DNA from: JAPPOI01 sp028818055
Lineage (GTDB): Bacteria; Pseudomonadota; Alphaproteobacteria; Rhodobacterales; Rhodobacteraceae
DNA: 64,000 nucleotides
Assembly: GCA_965267405.1 (NCBI GenBank)
Contig: OZ253954.1
Span: forward strand, 2,108,001-2,172,000
Direction of reading: 5' to 3'
Positions 1 to 8,281 of this stretch are shown one piece after another (the stretch's first letter is position 1; each line of letters begins with the position of its first letter). Position numbers and translations under genes: made by a program. Below the pieces are notes generated by a model that saw only the letters and a list, made by a program, of their open reading frames with translations, made no database searches and was not told where the DNA came from.

Positions 1-1
1 A

Positions 2-901
2 GTGTTTGGAATTGCCGCGGAGGATTTAGCGGAAATTCCGCGAATTGCGGATCCCGAAACTGCCCGTGGGTCCTTGGACGACTTCGAGAATGGCGTTGCC
101 ATCGGGCGTGAAGCGGCGCGTTCGCTTGGTGTGGTCGTTGGCGATGTCGTGCGCTTCATCAATCCGAACGGGACGCGCACCGCATTTGGAACATCGCCGC
201 GGCGTAATGATTACCGCGTGGTCTATATCTTCAATTCCGGCCGCTACGACATCGACAAGACGCGCGCGTTTCTTCCATTTGGCGAAGCGCAGGTGTTTTT
301 CAACAGGGATGGCGTTGCCGACGAAATAGATGTGTCCGTCGTCGAGCCCGAGCGTATCGACGACCTTGTTCCCGCTTTGGCAGCCGCGGGTGGATCGACA
401 TCGCTGTTTTGGACGTGGAAAGATAGTGCGGGCGGATTCTTGCGGGCGCTCGAGGTCGAAGACACTGTGATGTTCGTTCTGATGAGCGTGTTGGTGCTGA
501 TTGCATCCATGAACATCATCAGCGGGCTTGTCATGCTGGTCAAAAACAAGGGCCGCGACATTGGTATTCTGCGAACCATGGGTCTGACCGAGGGCGCGAT
601 CTTGCGGGTGTTCTTTTTGACCGGTGCTTTGGTCGGCACGCTCGGAACACTGTTTGGCGTGATCCTTGGATGTCTTTTTGCGATCTATTTCGACCCGATT
701 CTGGCCTTTGTGAACGGCGCCTCGGGTGGTGGTGTTTGGGACGGTGCGGTCCGGGGCATCTATCGCTTGCCTGCGAAGTTGGAATTAAATGATGTGCTCG
801 CGGCCGTTGGACTGTCTCTGTTCTTAAGTTGGGGGATCACCTTGATCCCGGCGCGGCGCGCTGCGCGGATGAACCCGGTCGAGGCGCTGCGGTATGAGTG
901 A
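2..901 (+). CDS. LolC/LolE-type lipoprotein-releasing ABC permease, C-terminal part
   Basis: This is the C-terminal ~300 residues of an FtsX/MacB-fold permease. With LolD it would extract outer-membrane lipoproteins from the inner membrane and pass them to LolA. The visible part holds a periplasmic domain (about residues 1-145) and three membrane helices (about 155-178, 203-228, 265-283), and ends in the typical MNPVEALRYE tail. Family members are roughly 400 residues, so the first membrane helix and much of the periplasmic domain lie left of the window; the GTG at base 2 is not taken as the real start. It overlaps lolD by 8 nt, indicating translational coupling. LolC and LolE cannot be told apart from this fragment, and a generic export permease is possible. 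Confidence 0.85.
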   Translation: MFGIAAEDLAEIPRIADPETARGSLDDFENGVAIGREAARSLGVVVGDVVRFINPNGTRTAFGTSPRRNDYRVVYIFNSGRYDIDKTRAFLPFGEAQVFFNRDGVADEIDVSVVEPERIDDLVPALAAAGGSTSLFWTWKDSAGGFLRALEVEDTVMFVLMSVLVLIASMNIISGLVMLVKNKGRDIGILRTMGLTEGAILRVFFLTGALVGTLGTLFGVILGCLFAIYFDPILAFVNGASGGGVWDGAVRGIYRLPAKLELNDVLAAVGLSLFLSWGITLIPARRAARMNPVEALRYE

Positions 902-1574
902 AGTCTTGCGGCTAACCGGGGTCGAAAAGACCTATAACCGTGGCAAACCCAATGCGCTGGAGGTACTGAGTGGCGCAGACTTCGCGCTTTCGGCGGGCGA
1001 GGTCGTTGCCTTGGTTGCGCCGTCGGGTGCGGGAAAGTCGACGCTTCTGCATATTGCTGGGTTGCTTGATACAGCCGATGCCGGGGAAGTTGCGATCAAC
1101 GGCGTCAATTTTGCGGGCGCGTCAGATGCAAAACGCACGACGGCACGTCGCGAAACCATCGGGTTTGTGTACCAATTTCATCATCTTCTTCCCGAATTTT
1201 CCGCGATTGAAAACGTGATGTTGCCCCAATTTGCGAATGCAGTTCCGGATCGTGAAGCGCGATCTCACGCACTTGAGTTGATGTCGACAGTTGGTGTCGA
1301 TCACAGGGCGGACAACCGCCCGGCTGCGCTGTCTGGTGGTGAGCAGCAACGCGTTGCCTTCTGCCGCGCGCTTGCGAACAAGCCCCGTATTCTTCTGGCG
1401 GACGAACCAACCGGGAACCTTGATCCCGGCACATCGGACACCGTGTTTGAAGCTTTGATGGGTTTGGTTCGCGACACGGGCATGGCGGCGCTAATTGCGA
1501 CGCACAACCCGGAGCTTGCGGCGCGCATGGATCGCATTGTACGGCTTGAAAGTGGACGACTTTTGCCGGCTTAG
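894..1574 (+). CDS. lolD: LolD, ATPase of the lipoprotein-releasing complex
   Basis: Cytoplasmic ABC ATPase of 226 residues, normal length for LolD/MacB-type ATPases, energising the permease encoded just upstream. It shows Walker A (APSGAGKST, about residue 43), the signature LSGGEQQRVAF (about 144) and Walker B with RILLADEPTGNLD (about 165). The ATG lies inside the end of the permease gene, so both subunits are made from one message. The stop codon TAG shares three bases with the TAA of the opposite-strand methyltransferase gene. Assignment to Lol rather than another FtsX-linked exporter rests on the permease partner. Confidence 0.93.
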   Translation: MSEVLRLTGVEKTYNRGKPNALEVLSGADFALSAGEVVALVAPSGAGKSTLLHIAGLLDTADAGEVAINGVNFAGASDAKRTTARRETIGFVYQFHHLLPEFSAIENVMLPQFANAVPDREARSHALELMSTVGVDHRADNRPAALSGGEQQRVAFCRALANKPRILLADEPTGNLDPGTSDTVFEALMGLVRDTGMAALIATHNPELAARMDRIVRLESGRLLPA

Positions 1575-2278
1575 ACCGGTTTTATAGCATACCACGCAGG
1601 TTCTTCGCGTGCGGTGGACTGCTTGATCTCAACCCCCAAGGGACCAAGAAACTCATCAACGGCTTTGGTCGCGCCGGGCCAGGCTTCATCATTGTAGTCA
1701 TCCAGCACGATGGTCGCCCCGGGTGTCAGGCGATCATAGAGCGCCTCAAGAACCTCTTTATGGCCTGCGTAGGTGTCGCAATCGATGTGAAGAAAGCAAA
1801 ACTGCCGGTCGGCGATCCCGGGCAAGGTATTTTCGAAGTACCCTTTGCGCAGATCGATTTTCAGACCAAACGTTTTGCCAAACCGCGAAAGCCGATCTGG
1901 GACATCGTCTGCATCTTTGAACTTGCCCATCAGCCGGGTTTCGGAGCGGAACCGTTGGGTGTCTTCTTCTGTGATACCGCCCTCGGGGAACCCTTCGAAA
2001 CTGTCGAGGCCGAAGATCGTGCGGTCCGGTGCGATGTCGCCAACGGTTTTGGCGATCCTGCGCAGCGATGCGCCGCGAAATACACCGCATTCGACCACGT
2101 CGCCTGGCAGCTTCAAGGCGTCTTCCAGCAACCCGATGAGCGAGCTATCCGCACACTCCTGCTCTAAAGATGCAAGGTAAGCAAAACGCCCGTGGTCATC
2201 TTTCAACAATGCGTCCAGGGCTTCGTCTGCGGCGACACGTTTTGCCTTGCGGCGAGAGCGGAGGAACTGGCGAAGCAT
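1571..2278 (-). CDS. TylF/macrocin-type O-methyltransferase
   Basis: Class I SAM-dependent methyltransferase of the TylF/MycF/NovP family, which methylates sugar or other small-molecule hydroxyls using a divalent metal. The SAM-binding segment reads VVECGVFRGAS, and metal/catalytic acids are visible in HIDCD and LDDYND. The ATG at 2278 is chosen over the longer reading frame (2326) because it follows an AAAGG ribosome site and sits 4 nt after the stop of the upstream YdcZ-like gene; the longer start would overlap that gene by 44 nt. The protein is then 235 residues. The substrate cannot be inferred from the neighbours; no glycan or antibiotic cluster is present. Confidence 0.85.
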   Translation of the reverse strand: MLRQFLRSRRKAKRVAADEALDALLKDDHGRFAYLASLEQECADSSLIGLLEDALKLPGDVVECGVFRGASLRRIAKTVGDIAPDRTIFGLDSFEGFPEGGITEEDTQRFRSETRLMGKFKDADDVPDRLSRFGKTFGLKIDLRKGYFENTLPGIADRQFCFLHIDCDTYAGHKEVLEALYDRLTPGATIVLDDYNDEAWPGATKAVDEFLGPLGVEIKQSTAREEPAWYAIKPV

Positions 2279-2282
2279 CGGG

Positions 2283-2726
2283 CTAGCCTTTCTGAGTAAG
2301 CGCAAGTCCCGCGGCCATAAGGGCAATGCCGCCCGCGCGGGTGAAGCTAAGTGGTGTCACCTGTGCCCCAAAAAGCCCGAAGTGGTCAATCGTTGCAGCC
2401 GCCGCAAGTTGCCCCAAAAGCACGAAAAACACAGCATTGCCGATGCCGAAGTGTGGGGCGATGTAGGTGATGGACAACACATAGAATGCGACAAGAAGGC
2501 CTGCGAGAAACAGATGTTTGGGCTGGCCGGGAAGGGCCTTCAAAGCCTGCGGCCCGGTCACGATTGTTACCACTGCCGTTGCGGTCAACGCGATGGCAAA
2601 CAGGATCAATGCCGCGGCTGCGGGTGATCCGATCCGGGCACCCAGTGATGCATTCAGCGCGGCCAAAACCGGGATGCCAATCCCGGCGGCGAACATAGTA
2701 GCGGCATAGGCTAGGTTTGGTGACAT
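2283..2726 (-). CDS. DMT-superfamily YdcZ-like (DUF606) membrane protein
   Basis: Small integral membrane protein of about 147 residues with roughly five hydrophobic helices, matching the YdcZ/DUF606 half-size relatives of drug/metabolite transporters. Family members work as dimers; substrates are mostly unknown. The ATG at 2726 is preferred to a TTG ten codons upstream, but neither has a clear Shine-Dalgarno sequence. An inverted repeat, ACCGCG/CGCGGT (2728-2747), sits immediately before the ATG and could fold in the mRNA leader. It appears to form a two-gene unit with the TylF-like methyltransferase downstream. Confidence 0.8.
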   Translation of the reverse strand: MSPNLAYAATMFAAGIGIPVLAALNASLGARIGSPAAAALILFAIALTATAVVTIVTGPQALKALPGQPKHLFLAGLLVAFYVLSITYIAPHFGIGNAVFFVLLGQLAAAATIDHFGLFGAQVTPLSFTRAGGIALMAAGLALTQKG

Positions 2727-2759
2727 GACCGCGTTGTGGCACGCGGTTAGAGCCAAGGA

Positions 2760-2781
2760 AAGGGGCGCTGACGCGCCCCTT
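2760..2781 (-). terminator. Rho-independent terminator of the hemerythrin gene
   Basis: A perfect 9-bp GC-rich stem (AAGGGGCGC / GCGCCCCTT) with a 4-nt loop lies just past the hemerythrin stop. On the minus strand it is followed by TTTCC. It separates that gene from the YdcZ-like gene downstream. Confidence 0.7.
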
Positions 2782-2787
2782 CAACGT

Positions 2788-3354
2788 TTATCCGCGCAAT
2801 TTGTGGTGCAAGATAATCGGAACCGCCAAATCTTCTTCGTCGGTGAGGTGCCGTTCCAGAAGCTTCTCGATACTGCTTGCGATTTTGTGCACTGCACCGG
2901 CTTCGTCGCGGGCAGCCGCTTCATCAAGTTGGATCAGCTTGATCACCCGGTTCGATGCGCGCGTGAAGTCGTCAAGGATGCTGTCCAACGCCTCGTGATC
3001 CTTTTCAAGAATGTCGAGGCCCGCGTCGAACCGCGGATCGGCGGCCGACAGTTCGGGGAAGTAACTGTGATCTTCCCAATGGTGATGACCGTGCAGATTG
3101 CGCACCAGAAGGTTGCCGTAGACCGACAGCCGTCCGGCGAAATCGTCCGGGTCGCGGGATTTGTCGAGATAGGCCTCGGTTTCGGTCCGGTTCACGGCGG
3201 CCAGCTTGCGGAACATCTGATGCGCCCCCATCCACTGCTCGGTTGCGCGTTTGAAGTTCGGATGCTCGGCCCAGGCGTCGCGGGGATACTCGCTCAGGAG
3301 GAGCTGCATTTCCTCTGGCATTGGTGTCGTGCGAATAAGCGTTTCGGTGGTCAT
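2788..3354 (-). CDS. Hemerythrin HHE-domain protein
   Basis: A four-helix-bundle protein of 188 residues predicted to bind a non-heme di-iron centre; family roles include O2, NO or iron sensing and redox-stress repair. Candidate ligands are in the segments GHHHWEDHSYFPEL, LEKDHEALD and LERHLTDEEDLAVP, spaced as in HHE proteins. The start at 3354 is fixed by a perfect AAGGAGG ribosome site; the longer open frame upstream lacks one. It is divergent from a c-type cytochrome gene across a 184-bp gap carrying an FNR-like palindrome, suggesting a shared response to oxygen or nitric oxide (inference). Confidence 0.88.
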   Translation of the reverse strand: MTTETLIRTTPMPEEMQLLLSEYPRDAWAEHPNFKRATEQWMGAHQMFRKLAAVNRTETEAYLDKSRDPDDFAGRLSVYGNLLVRNLHGHHHWEDHSYFPELSAADPRFDAGLDILEKDHEALDSILDDFTRASNRVIKLIQLDEAAARDEAGAVHKIASSIEKLLERHLTDEEDLAVPIILHHKLRG

Positions 3355-3475
3355 GGCGTCCTCCTTTTGTGGGTGGTTTTCAGTGAAGGACTGCAGATGG
3401 GGGTGGGTCATGCGCCTGTGAACTCTGCATCGGCGCACATGAGGGCTGCGATTTGGGCGGTCTTCGCGATGGAAT

Positions 3476-3489
3476 TTGCGCTGGATCAA
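3476..3489. promoter_or_regulatory. FNR/FnrL-like palindrome
   Basis: The sequence TTGCG-CTGG-ATCAA resembles the FNR consensus TTGAT-N4-ATCAA, with one half perfect and the other matching 3 of 5. It lies between the divergent hemerythrin and cytochrome c genes, 50 bp before the cytochrome start. No -35/-10 pair could be assigned with certainty. Confidence 0.35.
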
Positions 3490-3538
3490 GGCGCCTGGCC
3501 GTCCACTCTGCCAAGTTTGGCGGAAAGAGGAGGCGAAC

Positions 3539-3949
3539 ATGACAACATCGATCAGACCGTTTCTTATCGGGGCATTGGCTGCCACGGCGGTGCCGGCCAT
3601 GGCATTAGAGCCCGATCCCATTGCCGGGCGGGGCGTGTACGAAACGCTTTGCGCGTCGTGCCACGGAGACGAAGCGCGGGGCGACGGACCCTTGGCGGCT
3701 CTGTTGACGGTGATGCCCGCCGATTTGACGCAGCTGACAGCGCAGAACGACGGGGTGTTTCCGGTTATTCAAGTAATCCGCCAGATCGACGGCCGCGACC
3801 CGATGCTGGCGCATGGTGGCGTGATGCCGATCTTTGGCCAGATGTTCGATTTCCCCGATGCGGCGATTGCCAGCGAGGCCGGTCAGCCGATCATCACAGC
3901 GCAACCGATTGCGGATGTGACGGCGTGGCTGGAGACGGTGCAGGAGTGA
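3539..3949 (+). CDS. Small periplasmic c-type cytochrome
   Basis: Secreted mono-heme cytochrome c of 136 residues. An N-terminal Sec signal peptide (about 1-22) ends at a PAMALE-type cleavage region and is followed by the heme-attachment site CASCH (about residues 38-42). A methionine-rich stretch in the C-terminal half (GGVMPIFGQMF) could provide the axial ligand. The ATG at 3539 has a strong AAGAGGAGG ribosome site; the longer upstream frame has no signal sequence. Divergent pairing with a hemerythrin suggests a redox or NO-related role. The electron partner is unknown. Confidence 0.87.
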   Translation: MTTSIRPFLIGALAATAVPAMALEPDPIAGRGVYETLCASCHGDEARGDGPLAALLTVMPADLTQLTAQNDGVFPVIQVIRQIDGRDPMLAHGGVMPIFGQMFDFPDAAIASEAGQPIITAQPIADVTAWLETVQE

Positions 3950-4038
3950 GAGTGGAAAGTGCACCACAAGCATCACCCCAAGCTGGCATGACTTTGCCTG
4001 TCAAGCAGCCCGACTAATAAGACTAAGACTTCTCGGTT

Positions 4039-4968
4039 CTACACCGACTTAAACCATGTAGTATCGATCTCAACGTGCTCAATCATCGTTGTTGTGACGC
4101 CGAGGCCGTTGGACTTAAGCAGCTCGCAGAGCCTCTCGCCATCAATAAGGTCAATCGCGATAGCTCCGTCGCGTGTTGCTTCATCCGAGGCCTGCGCGGT
4201 AAAGTTCCCTGTCGTTATGAACAGACCTTTGTCGGCTCTTCCTTGCAAGGCGCCTCGAAAGTCCCGAATTTCCTTGGAACCGACGCTGCCCTTCCATTTC
4301 TTGCATTGAAAATAAATCTGGAACGAAACCAAATTGACTCTCAGTACGCCAACTCCGTCAATTCCGCCGTCGCCGGATTTCCCACGTACTTCAACTTTAG
4401 TGAACCCAGACTCCCTGAGCATCCTTTGAGACAAGCGTTCGAACGCGTCCGGGCTCATTTTGCGAACGGTTTCAAGCAAGCTAGTTTTCCAATCTTCCTC
4501 ATACTGTTCAATCTCACGCTGGGTTTCGATCAGTTCTAGTTGCGGCTCATTGGAGACGGATGACTTTTTTTGCCGCTTTTCGGCAGCTTTCTTGCGCCGC
4601 TCCTTGGCTCTTTGTTTTTCCTCTTCATTCACCTGGTCACGTATGGCGCGCGTTTCTTCAATTGAATTGATGAGTGAACCTTTGGTGGTTAGGGCCCAAA
4701 CTCCTCTCGAAGAGTTTTCAACTGCCTCGCCCCTCCTCAGGTATGTTCGTGCCCAGGCCAGATAGTAATTTACCCGCAATCTGGGGTCGTCGTTCGACAT
4801 CTCATAGCTTTGCTCTTCTTCGGTCAGACCTTCAATTTCGATGACTTTCTCATCCAACTCATGAATGTTTGCTGAACCACCCATTTCGCCGAGAGCTTCC
4901 AGTGTAACCAACATCATTCCGGGCAAATCCGGATAGGCGTCTTTTTTAATAATGAAGCGTCGCGCCAA
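4039..4968 (-). CDS. mrr: Mrr-type restriction endonuclease (type IV, methyl-directed)
   Basis: Protein of about 309 residues, similar in length to E. coli Mrr. An N-terminal winged-helix Mrr_N-like domain (about 1-95) is followed by a highly charged helical linker (about 100-160) and a C-terminal PD-(D/E)xK nuclease domain with GDGGIDG (about 199-205) and FQCKKW (Q-x-K about 221-223). The family cleaves modified DNA. The start is taken as TTG at 4968, five bases after a GGAGG site; a TTG four codons upstream would place that site inside the gene. It lies 35 nt behind parE and looks less GC-rich than its neighbours, consistent with acquisition. Confidence 0.88.
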   Translation of the reverse strand: MARRFIIKKDAYPDLPGMMLVTLEALGEMGGSANIHELDEKVIEIEGLTEEEQSYEMSNDDPRLRVNYYLAWARTYLRRGEAVENSSRGVWALTTKGSLINSIEETRAIRDQVNEEEKQRAKERRKKAAEKRQKKSSVSNEPQLELIETQREIEQYEEDWKTSLLETVRKMSPDAFERLSQRMLRESGFTKVEVRGKSGDGGIDGVGVLRVNLVSFQIYFQCKKWKGSVGSKEIRDFRGALQGRADKGLFITTGNFTAQASDEATRDGAIAIDLIDGERLCELLKSNGLGVTTTMIEHVEIDTTWFKSV

Positions 4969-5003
4969 AACTTCCTCCAAAGTTTTTTTAGCCCAAGACG
5001 GCC

Positions 5004-6962
5004 TTATACATCCAACTCCTCCACAAACCGCGCGTTCTCTTGAATATATTGGAATCGCAGCTCGGGCTTTTTGCCCATCAGGCGCTCGACAAGATCGCCA
5101 GTTTCGCCCGGCTCATCCTCGTCAATTGTCACCCGGATCAGCGTGCGTGATGCCGGGTCCATTGTGGTTTCTTTCAGGTCCTTGGCGTCCATCTCGCCCA
5201 GGCCCTTGAAGCGCTGCACGTCGATCTTGCCTTTGCCGCCGAGACCCTTCTCCATCATCGCGTCTTTTTCGGCGTCGTCGGCGACGTAGATGCGTTTGGC
5301 GCCTTGGGTCAGCCGGTAAAGCGGCGGGCAGGCGAGGTAGAGGTGGCCGTGGTCAATGAGGGGGCGCATCTGGGTGAAGAAGAACGTCATCAGAAGCGAG
5401 GCGATATGTGCGCCGTCAACGTCCGCATCCGTCATGATGATGACCTTGTCATAGCGCAGATCATCGACGTTGAATCGGGTGCCCATTCCGCAGCCAAGCG
5501 CTTGACATAGATCGGAAATTTCAGCGTTCGACCCCAGCTTTGAACTGGCTGCCCCGAGGACATTCAGGATTTTACCGCGCAGAGGCAAAAGCGCTTGGGT
5601 CTTGCGATCGCGCGCCATCTTGGCGCTGCCACCCGCGCTGTCGCCTTCGACCAGAAACAGCTCGGTTCCCTCGCGGGTCTGGCTGGAACAATCGACCAGC
5701 TTGCCGGGCAGGCGCAGTTTCTTGGTGGCACTTTTGCGGGCGGTTTCCTTTTCCTGTCGGCGACGCAAACGCTCTTCCGCGCGCAGCACGAGGAAATCGA
5801 GGATTGCGCCGGCGGATTTGGTATCTGCGGCAAGCCAGTTATCGAAGTGATCGCGCACCGCGCCTTCAACCATCTTTGCCGCGGCTTCGGTCGAAAGCCG
5901 GTCCTTGGTCTGCCCGACGAAGGACGGGTCGCGGATGAAGACGCTGACCAAAGCTGAGCCGCCGGTCGTCAGATCATCGCGGGTGATCTGTTTGGCCTTC
6001 TTGTTGTTCACGCGTTCGCCGTAGTCGCGGATGCCTTTCAGGATCGCGGCCCAGAAGCCGCCTTCGTGGGTGCCGCCTTCGGGCGTGGGAACGGTGTTAC
6101 AATAGGATTGAATGAAACCGTCGCGCGACGGCGTCCAGTTGATCGCCCATTCGACCTTGCCCGGTTCGCCGAACTTTTCCTGAAAGTCGACCAGACCGGC
6201 GAAGGGCTGATCGGCGTAGGTGGTGGCGCCATCGAGCGTTTCGTTCAGATAGTCACTGAGACCGCCGGGGAAGTGGAAGGTCGCCTCGGTCGGGGTTTCG
6301 CCATCGTCGACACGGGACTTCCAGCGGATTTCGACGCCCGAGAAAAGATAGGCCTTTGATCGCGCCATCTTGAACAGCCGCGCTGGCTTCATCTTGAGGC
6401 TGCCGAAGATCTCGCCATCGGCGTGGAACGTCACCGAGGTGCCGCGCCGGTTCGGGGCGGCGCCGATCTTTTCGACGGGTCCTTGCGGGATGCCGCGTGA
6501 GAATTCCTGCGCGAAGAGTTCCTTGTCGCGGGCAACCTCGACGCGGACATGGTCCGATAAAGCGTTGACGACAGAGACGCCGACGCCGTGCAAACCACCA
6601 GACGTTTGATACGCCTTGCCCGAGAATTTGCCGCCCGCGTGAAGGGTGCACAGGATCACTTCAAGCGCGGATTTGTCCGGGAACTTGGGGTGGGGGTCGA
6701 TCGGGATACCACGTCCGTTGTCGCGGATGGTGACCGAGTGGTCTTCGTGCAGCTCAATCTCGATCCGGTTGGCGTGGCCGGCCACCGCTTCGTCCATCGA
6801 ATTGTCGAGCACTTCGGCCACAAGGTGGTGCAGGGCCCGCTCGTCGGTTCCACCGATGTACATGCCCGGACGTTTGCGGACAGGTTCAAGGCCCTCGAGA
6901 ACTTCAATCGAGGTTGCATCGTACGTGTCAGAAGTCGCCGCCGTTAGAAGGTCGTTTGCCAT
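5004..6962 (-). CDS. parE: DNA topoisomerase IV subunit B
   Basis: ATPase subunit of topoisomerase IV, which with ParC separates replicated chromosomes. The 652-residue protein shows the GHKL ATP site (VLDNSMDEAV, about 51-60; DNGRGIP), the TOPRIM motifs EGDSAGG (about 437) and DADVDGAH (about 508), and the C-terminal segment ELRFQYIQENARF. Alphaproteobacterial ParE is about this length, whereas GyrB is longer (about 800), which separates the two. The ATG at 6962 is preferred because the 65 codons upstream do not resemble any gyrase family sequence. The ribosome site is weak (GAGCAGAAAA). Confidence 0.95.
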   Translation of the reverse strand: MANDLLTAATSDTYDATSIEVLEGLEPVRKRPGMYIGGTDERALHHLVAEVLDNSMDEAVAGHANRIEIELHEDHSVTIRDNGRGIPIDPHPKFPDKSALEVILCTLHAGGKFSGKAYQTSGGLHGVGVSVVNALSDHVRVEVARDKELFAQEFSRGIPQGPVEKIGAAPNRRGTSVTFHADGEIFGSLKMKPARLFKMARSKAYLFSGVEIRWKSRVDDGETPTEATFHFPGGLSDYLNETLDGATTYADQPFAGLVDFQEKFGEPGKVEWAINWTPSRDGFIQSYCNTVPTPEGGTHEGGFWAAILKGIRDYGERVNNKKAKQITRDDLTTGGSALVSVFIRDPSFVGQTKDRLSTEAAAKMVEGAVRDHFDNWLAADTKSAGAILDFLVLRAEERLRRRQEKETARKSATKKLRLPGKLVDCSSQTREGTELFLVEGDSAGGSAKMARDRKTQALLPLRGKILNVLGAASSKLGSNAEISDLCQALGCGMGTRFNVDDLRYDKVIIMTDADVDGAHIASLLMTFFFTQMRPLIDHGHLYLACPPLYRLTQGAKRIYVADDAEKDAMMEKGLGGKGKIDVQRFKGLGEMDAKDLKETTMDPASRTLIRVTIDEDEPGETGDLVERLMGKKPELRFQYIQENARFVEELDV

Positions 6963-7331
6963 TTTTTTCTGCTCAATCTGATTGCCTGCATTAGAGCAGC
7001 CGAGCCGGGAAGGAGCAATGCAGAAAGGGCTGATTGTTTTGTGTCCGTTTGATTGAGACGCGGCGCGGCCAGCTCGACAACTTCGATTCGGATAGCAAAA
7101 TTCAGATGTGTAGAAATTTTTTGGGGTTTGCTTCCGGCCACTGTTTGAAATGTGCAACCACGAAATTTCTGCATTGGATACAATCTTAAAAATTTTTGTT
7201 GTTTGTTGCCTGTTTAGAAAAAGCGGCTCCTGTTGCGCCTCAAGTTATCCCCAAAACAGTCTTATTCGTTGGCGTGTTCAACGCCATGTGAAACACTCTC
7301 AGTGTGAAAGTTATTATTAGGTGAGGGTGAA
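6963..7331. other. Intergenic region between parE and the first CTERM gene
   Basis: A 369-bp divergent intergenic region holding the parE leader and the promoter side of the first VPLPA-CTERM gene. The half next to the CTERM gene is AT-rich and contains two dyads, listed separately. A single DnaA-box-like 9-mer (7245-7253) is regarded as chance. No open frame with a plausible start was found. Confidence 0.6.
7270..7305. promoter_or_regulatory. Two adjacent short dyads upstream of the first CTERM gene
   Basis: Two perfect palindromic arm pairs lie within 36 bp: TGGCGT-GTTCA-ACGCCA (7270-7286) and ACACT-CTC-AGTGT (7293-7305), the second ending 26 bp before the ATG. They may be operators or an mRNA leader structure. 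Similar dyads were not seen upstream of the paralogous second gene. Confidence 0.3.
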
Positions 7332-7949
7332 ATGACTTTTCTAAAAACCGTAGCCGCGACAGCGGCAATAGCTGTGATGGGCGTTTCTGCTCAAGCAGCA
7401 ACTTTGGACTTCGTTGCAGAAGCTGCAGGTAACGAACGTGGCGTTGCCGACGGCACTGTCATTGCCATGGATGGCGTCAATGTGAAGTTTTCGGCTGGCA
7501 AGAACAATGAAGCGCCGGGTCCAGTGAACTTTGCTTACTTTGACGATCTAAGTGGAGGCAAGCCAGGCGGATTGGGCGTGTGCTCATTCTTGGATTCCAA
7601 CGATCAGTGTACGCCGTCAAGCGATGACAACGTCTCTGCTGGTGAGTGGGTCAAATTGGCATTCGACTATGCCGTTGAGCTGAGCGGACTAGTGTTCGGT
7701 GCCAGTGATCACGGTGATATCAATCCGAATGGCACTCTGAAAATCAACGGCGTTGGCATGACGTTTGCTCAGGCATCAAGCATGTCCTTCGTCGGAGATG
7801 AGATTAAGTTCAAGTATGGTGGCGGTAACGCGAAGCAGTTCTACATTCGCGCAGCAACCGTCAGCCCGGTTCCAGTTCCTGCGGCAGGATATTTGCTGAT
7901 TGCTGGAATTGGTGGCCTTGTCGCGATGAAGCGTCGCAAGAAGGCTTAA
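7332..7949 (+). CDS. VPLPA-CTERM sorting-domain surface protein, copy 1
   Basis: Secreted protein of 205 residues with an N-terminal Sec signal (about 1-22, ending QAA). At the C-terminus is a tripartite sorting tail: the VPVPAAGYL motif, a hydrophobic helix, and the basic end MKRRKKA. Such VPLPA-CTERM tails are processed by a dedicated exosortase (XrtD family), which is not in this window. The middle is beta-rich and acidic with a short CSFLDSNDQC segment that could form a disulfide or metal site. It is a paralogue of the next gene (same tail, shared GGLGVCS and DDN..AGE blocks). Function of the mature domain is unknown. Confidence 0.88.
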   Translation: MTFLKTVAATAAIAVMGVSAQAATLDFVAEAAGNERGVADGTVIAMDGVNVKFSAGKNNEAPGPVNFAYFDDLSGGKPGGLGVCSFLDSNDQCTPSSDDNVSAGEWVKLAFDYAVELSGLVFGASDHGDINPNGTLKINGVGMTFAQASSMSFVGDEIKFKYGGGNAKQFYIRAATVSPVPVPAAGYLLIAGIGGLVAMKRRKKA

Positions 7950-8281
7950 GCCATCGAGAAACAGGTTTGGCCCGCCTTTTGCCTGGCGGGCCGTTCCTAA
8001 GAAGCCGTTGACCCCAGTTTCAAAACACAGGTTTACCGGTTAAAATTTAGGCAATCCCAAAAAATCGGAGGTTTTTCCGTTTGGGGCTGCTTGGTTTGTG
8101 AAGTGTGTGTGCTTGGTGAAAGAGCACAACATCTTGTAAAAATCGATTGCGCTACAACTTCGAAAACGGTTTATCCACGTTTGCTCAACAATAGCGTGTA
8201 AATATTGGCTTAAATTTGTTGGTAATCCGGCGGAAACATGCCATAAATCTGCTGTGAGTAATTTTTTTGGTGAGGGGAAGT
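7950..8281. other. Intergenic region between the two CTERM genes
   Basis: A 332-bp AT-rich gap. It starts with the terminator of copy 1. A second nested hairpin follows at 8056-8085 (CCCAAA/TTTGGG outside, CGGA/TCCG inside). The rest is the promoter side of copy 2, with a GGTGAGGGGAA ribosome site like that of copy 1. A TTATCCACG 9-mer (8171-8179) resembles one DnaA box but is isolated. No gene is seen. Confidence 0.55.
7969..7992 (+). terminator. Terminator of CTERM copy 1
   Basis: An 8-bp stem GGCCCGCC/GGCGGGCC with an 8-nt loop lies 19 bp after the stop codon. The tail (GTTCC) is poor in T, so termination may be partial. Confidence 0.55.

Noticed and set aside
2725..4017. A 430-codon plus-strand open frame
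   Set aside because: It runs antisense to the hemerythrin gene and over the start of the cytochrome c gene, which have clear motifs and strong ribosome sites; its own protein has no recognisable features.
7245..8179. DnaA-box-like sequences TTATCCCCA (7245-7253) and TTATCCACG (8171-8179) near parE
   Set aside because: Single, imperfect and about 900 bp apart; no AT-rich unwinding region or clustered boxes as in an origin.
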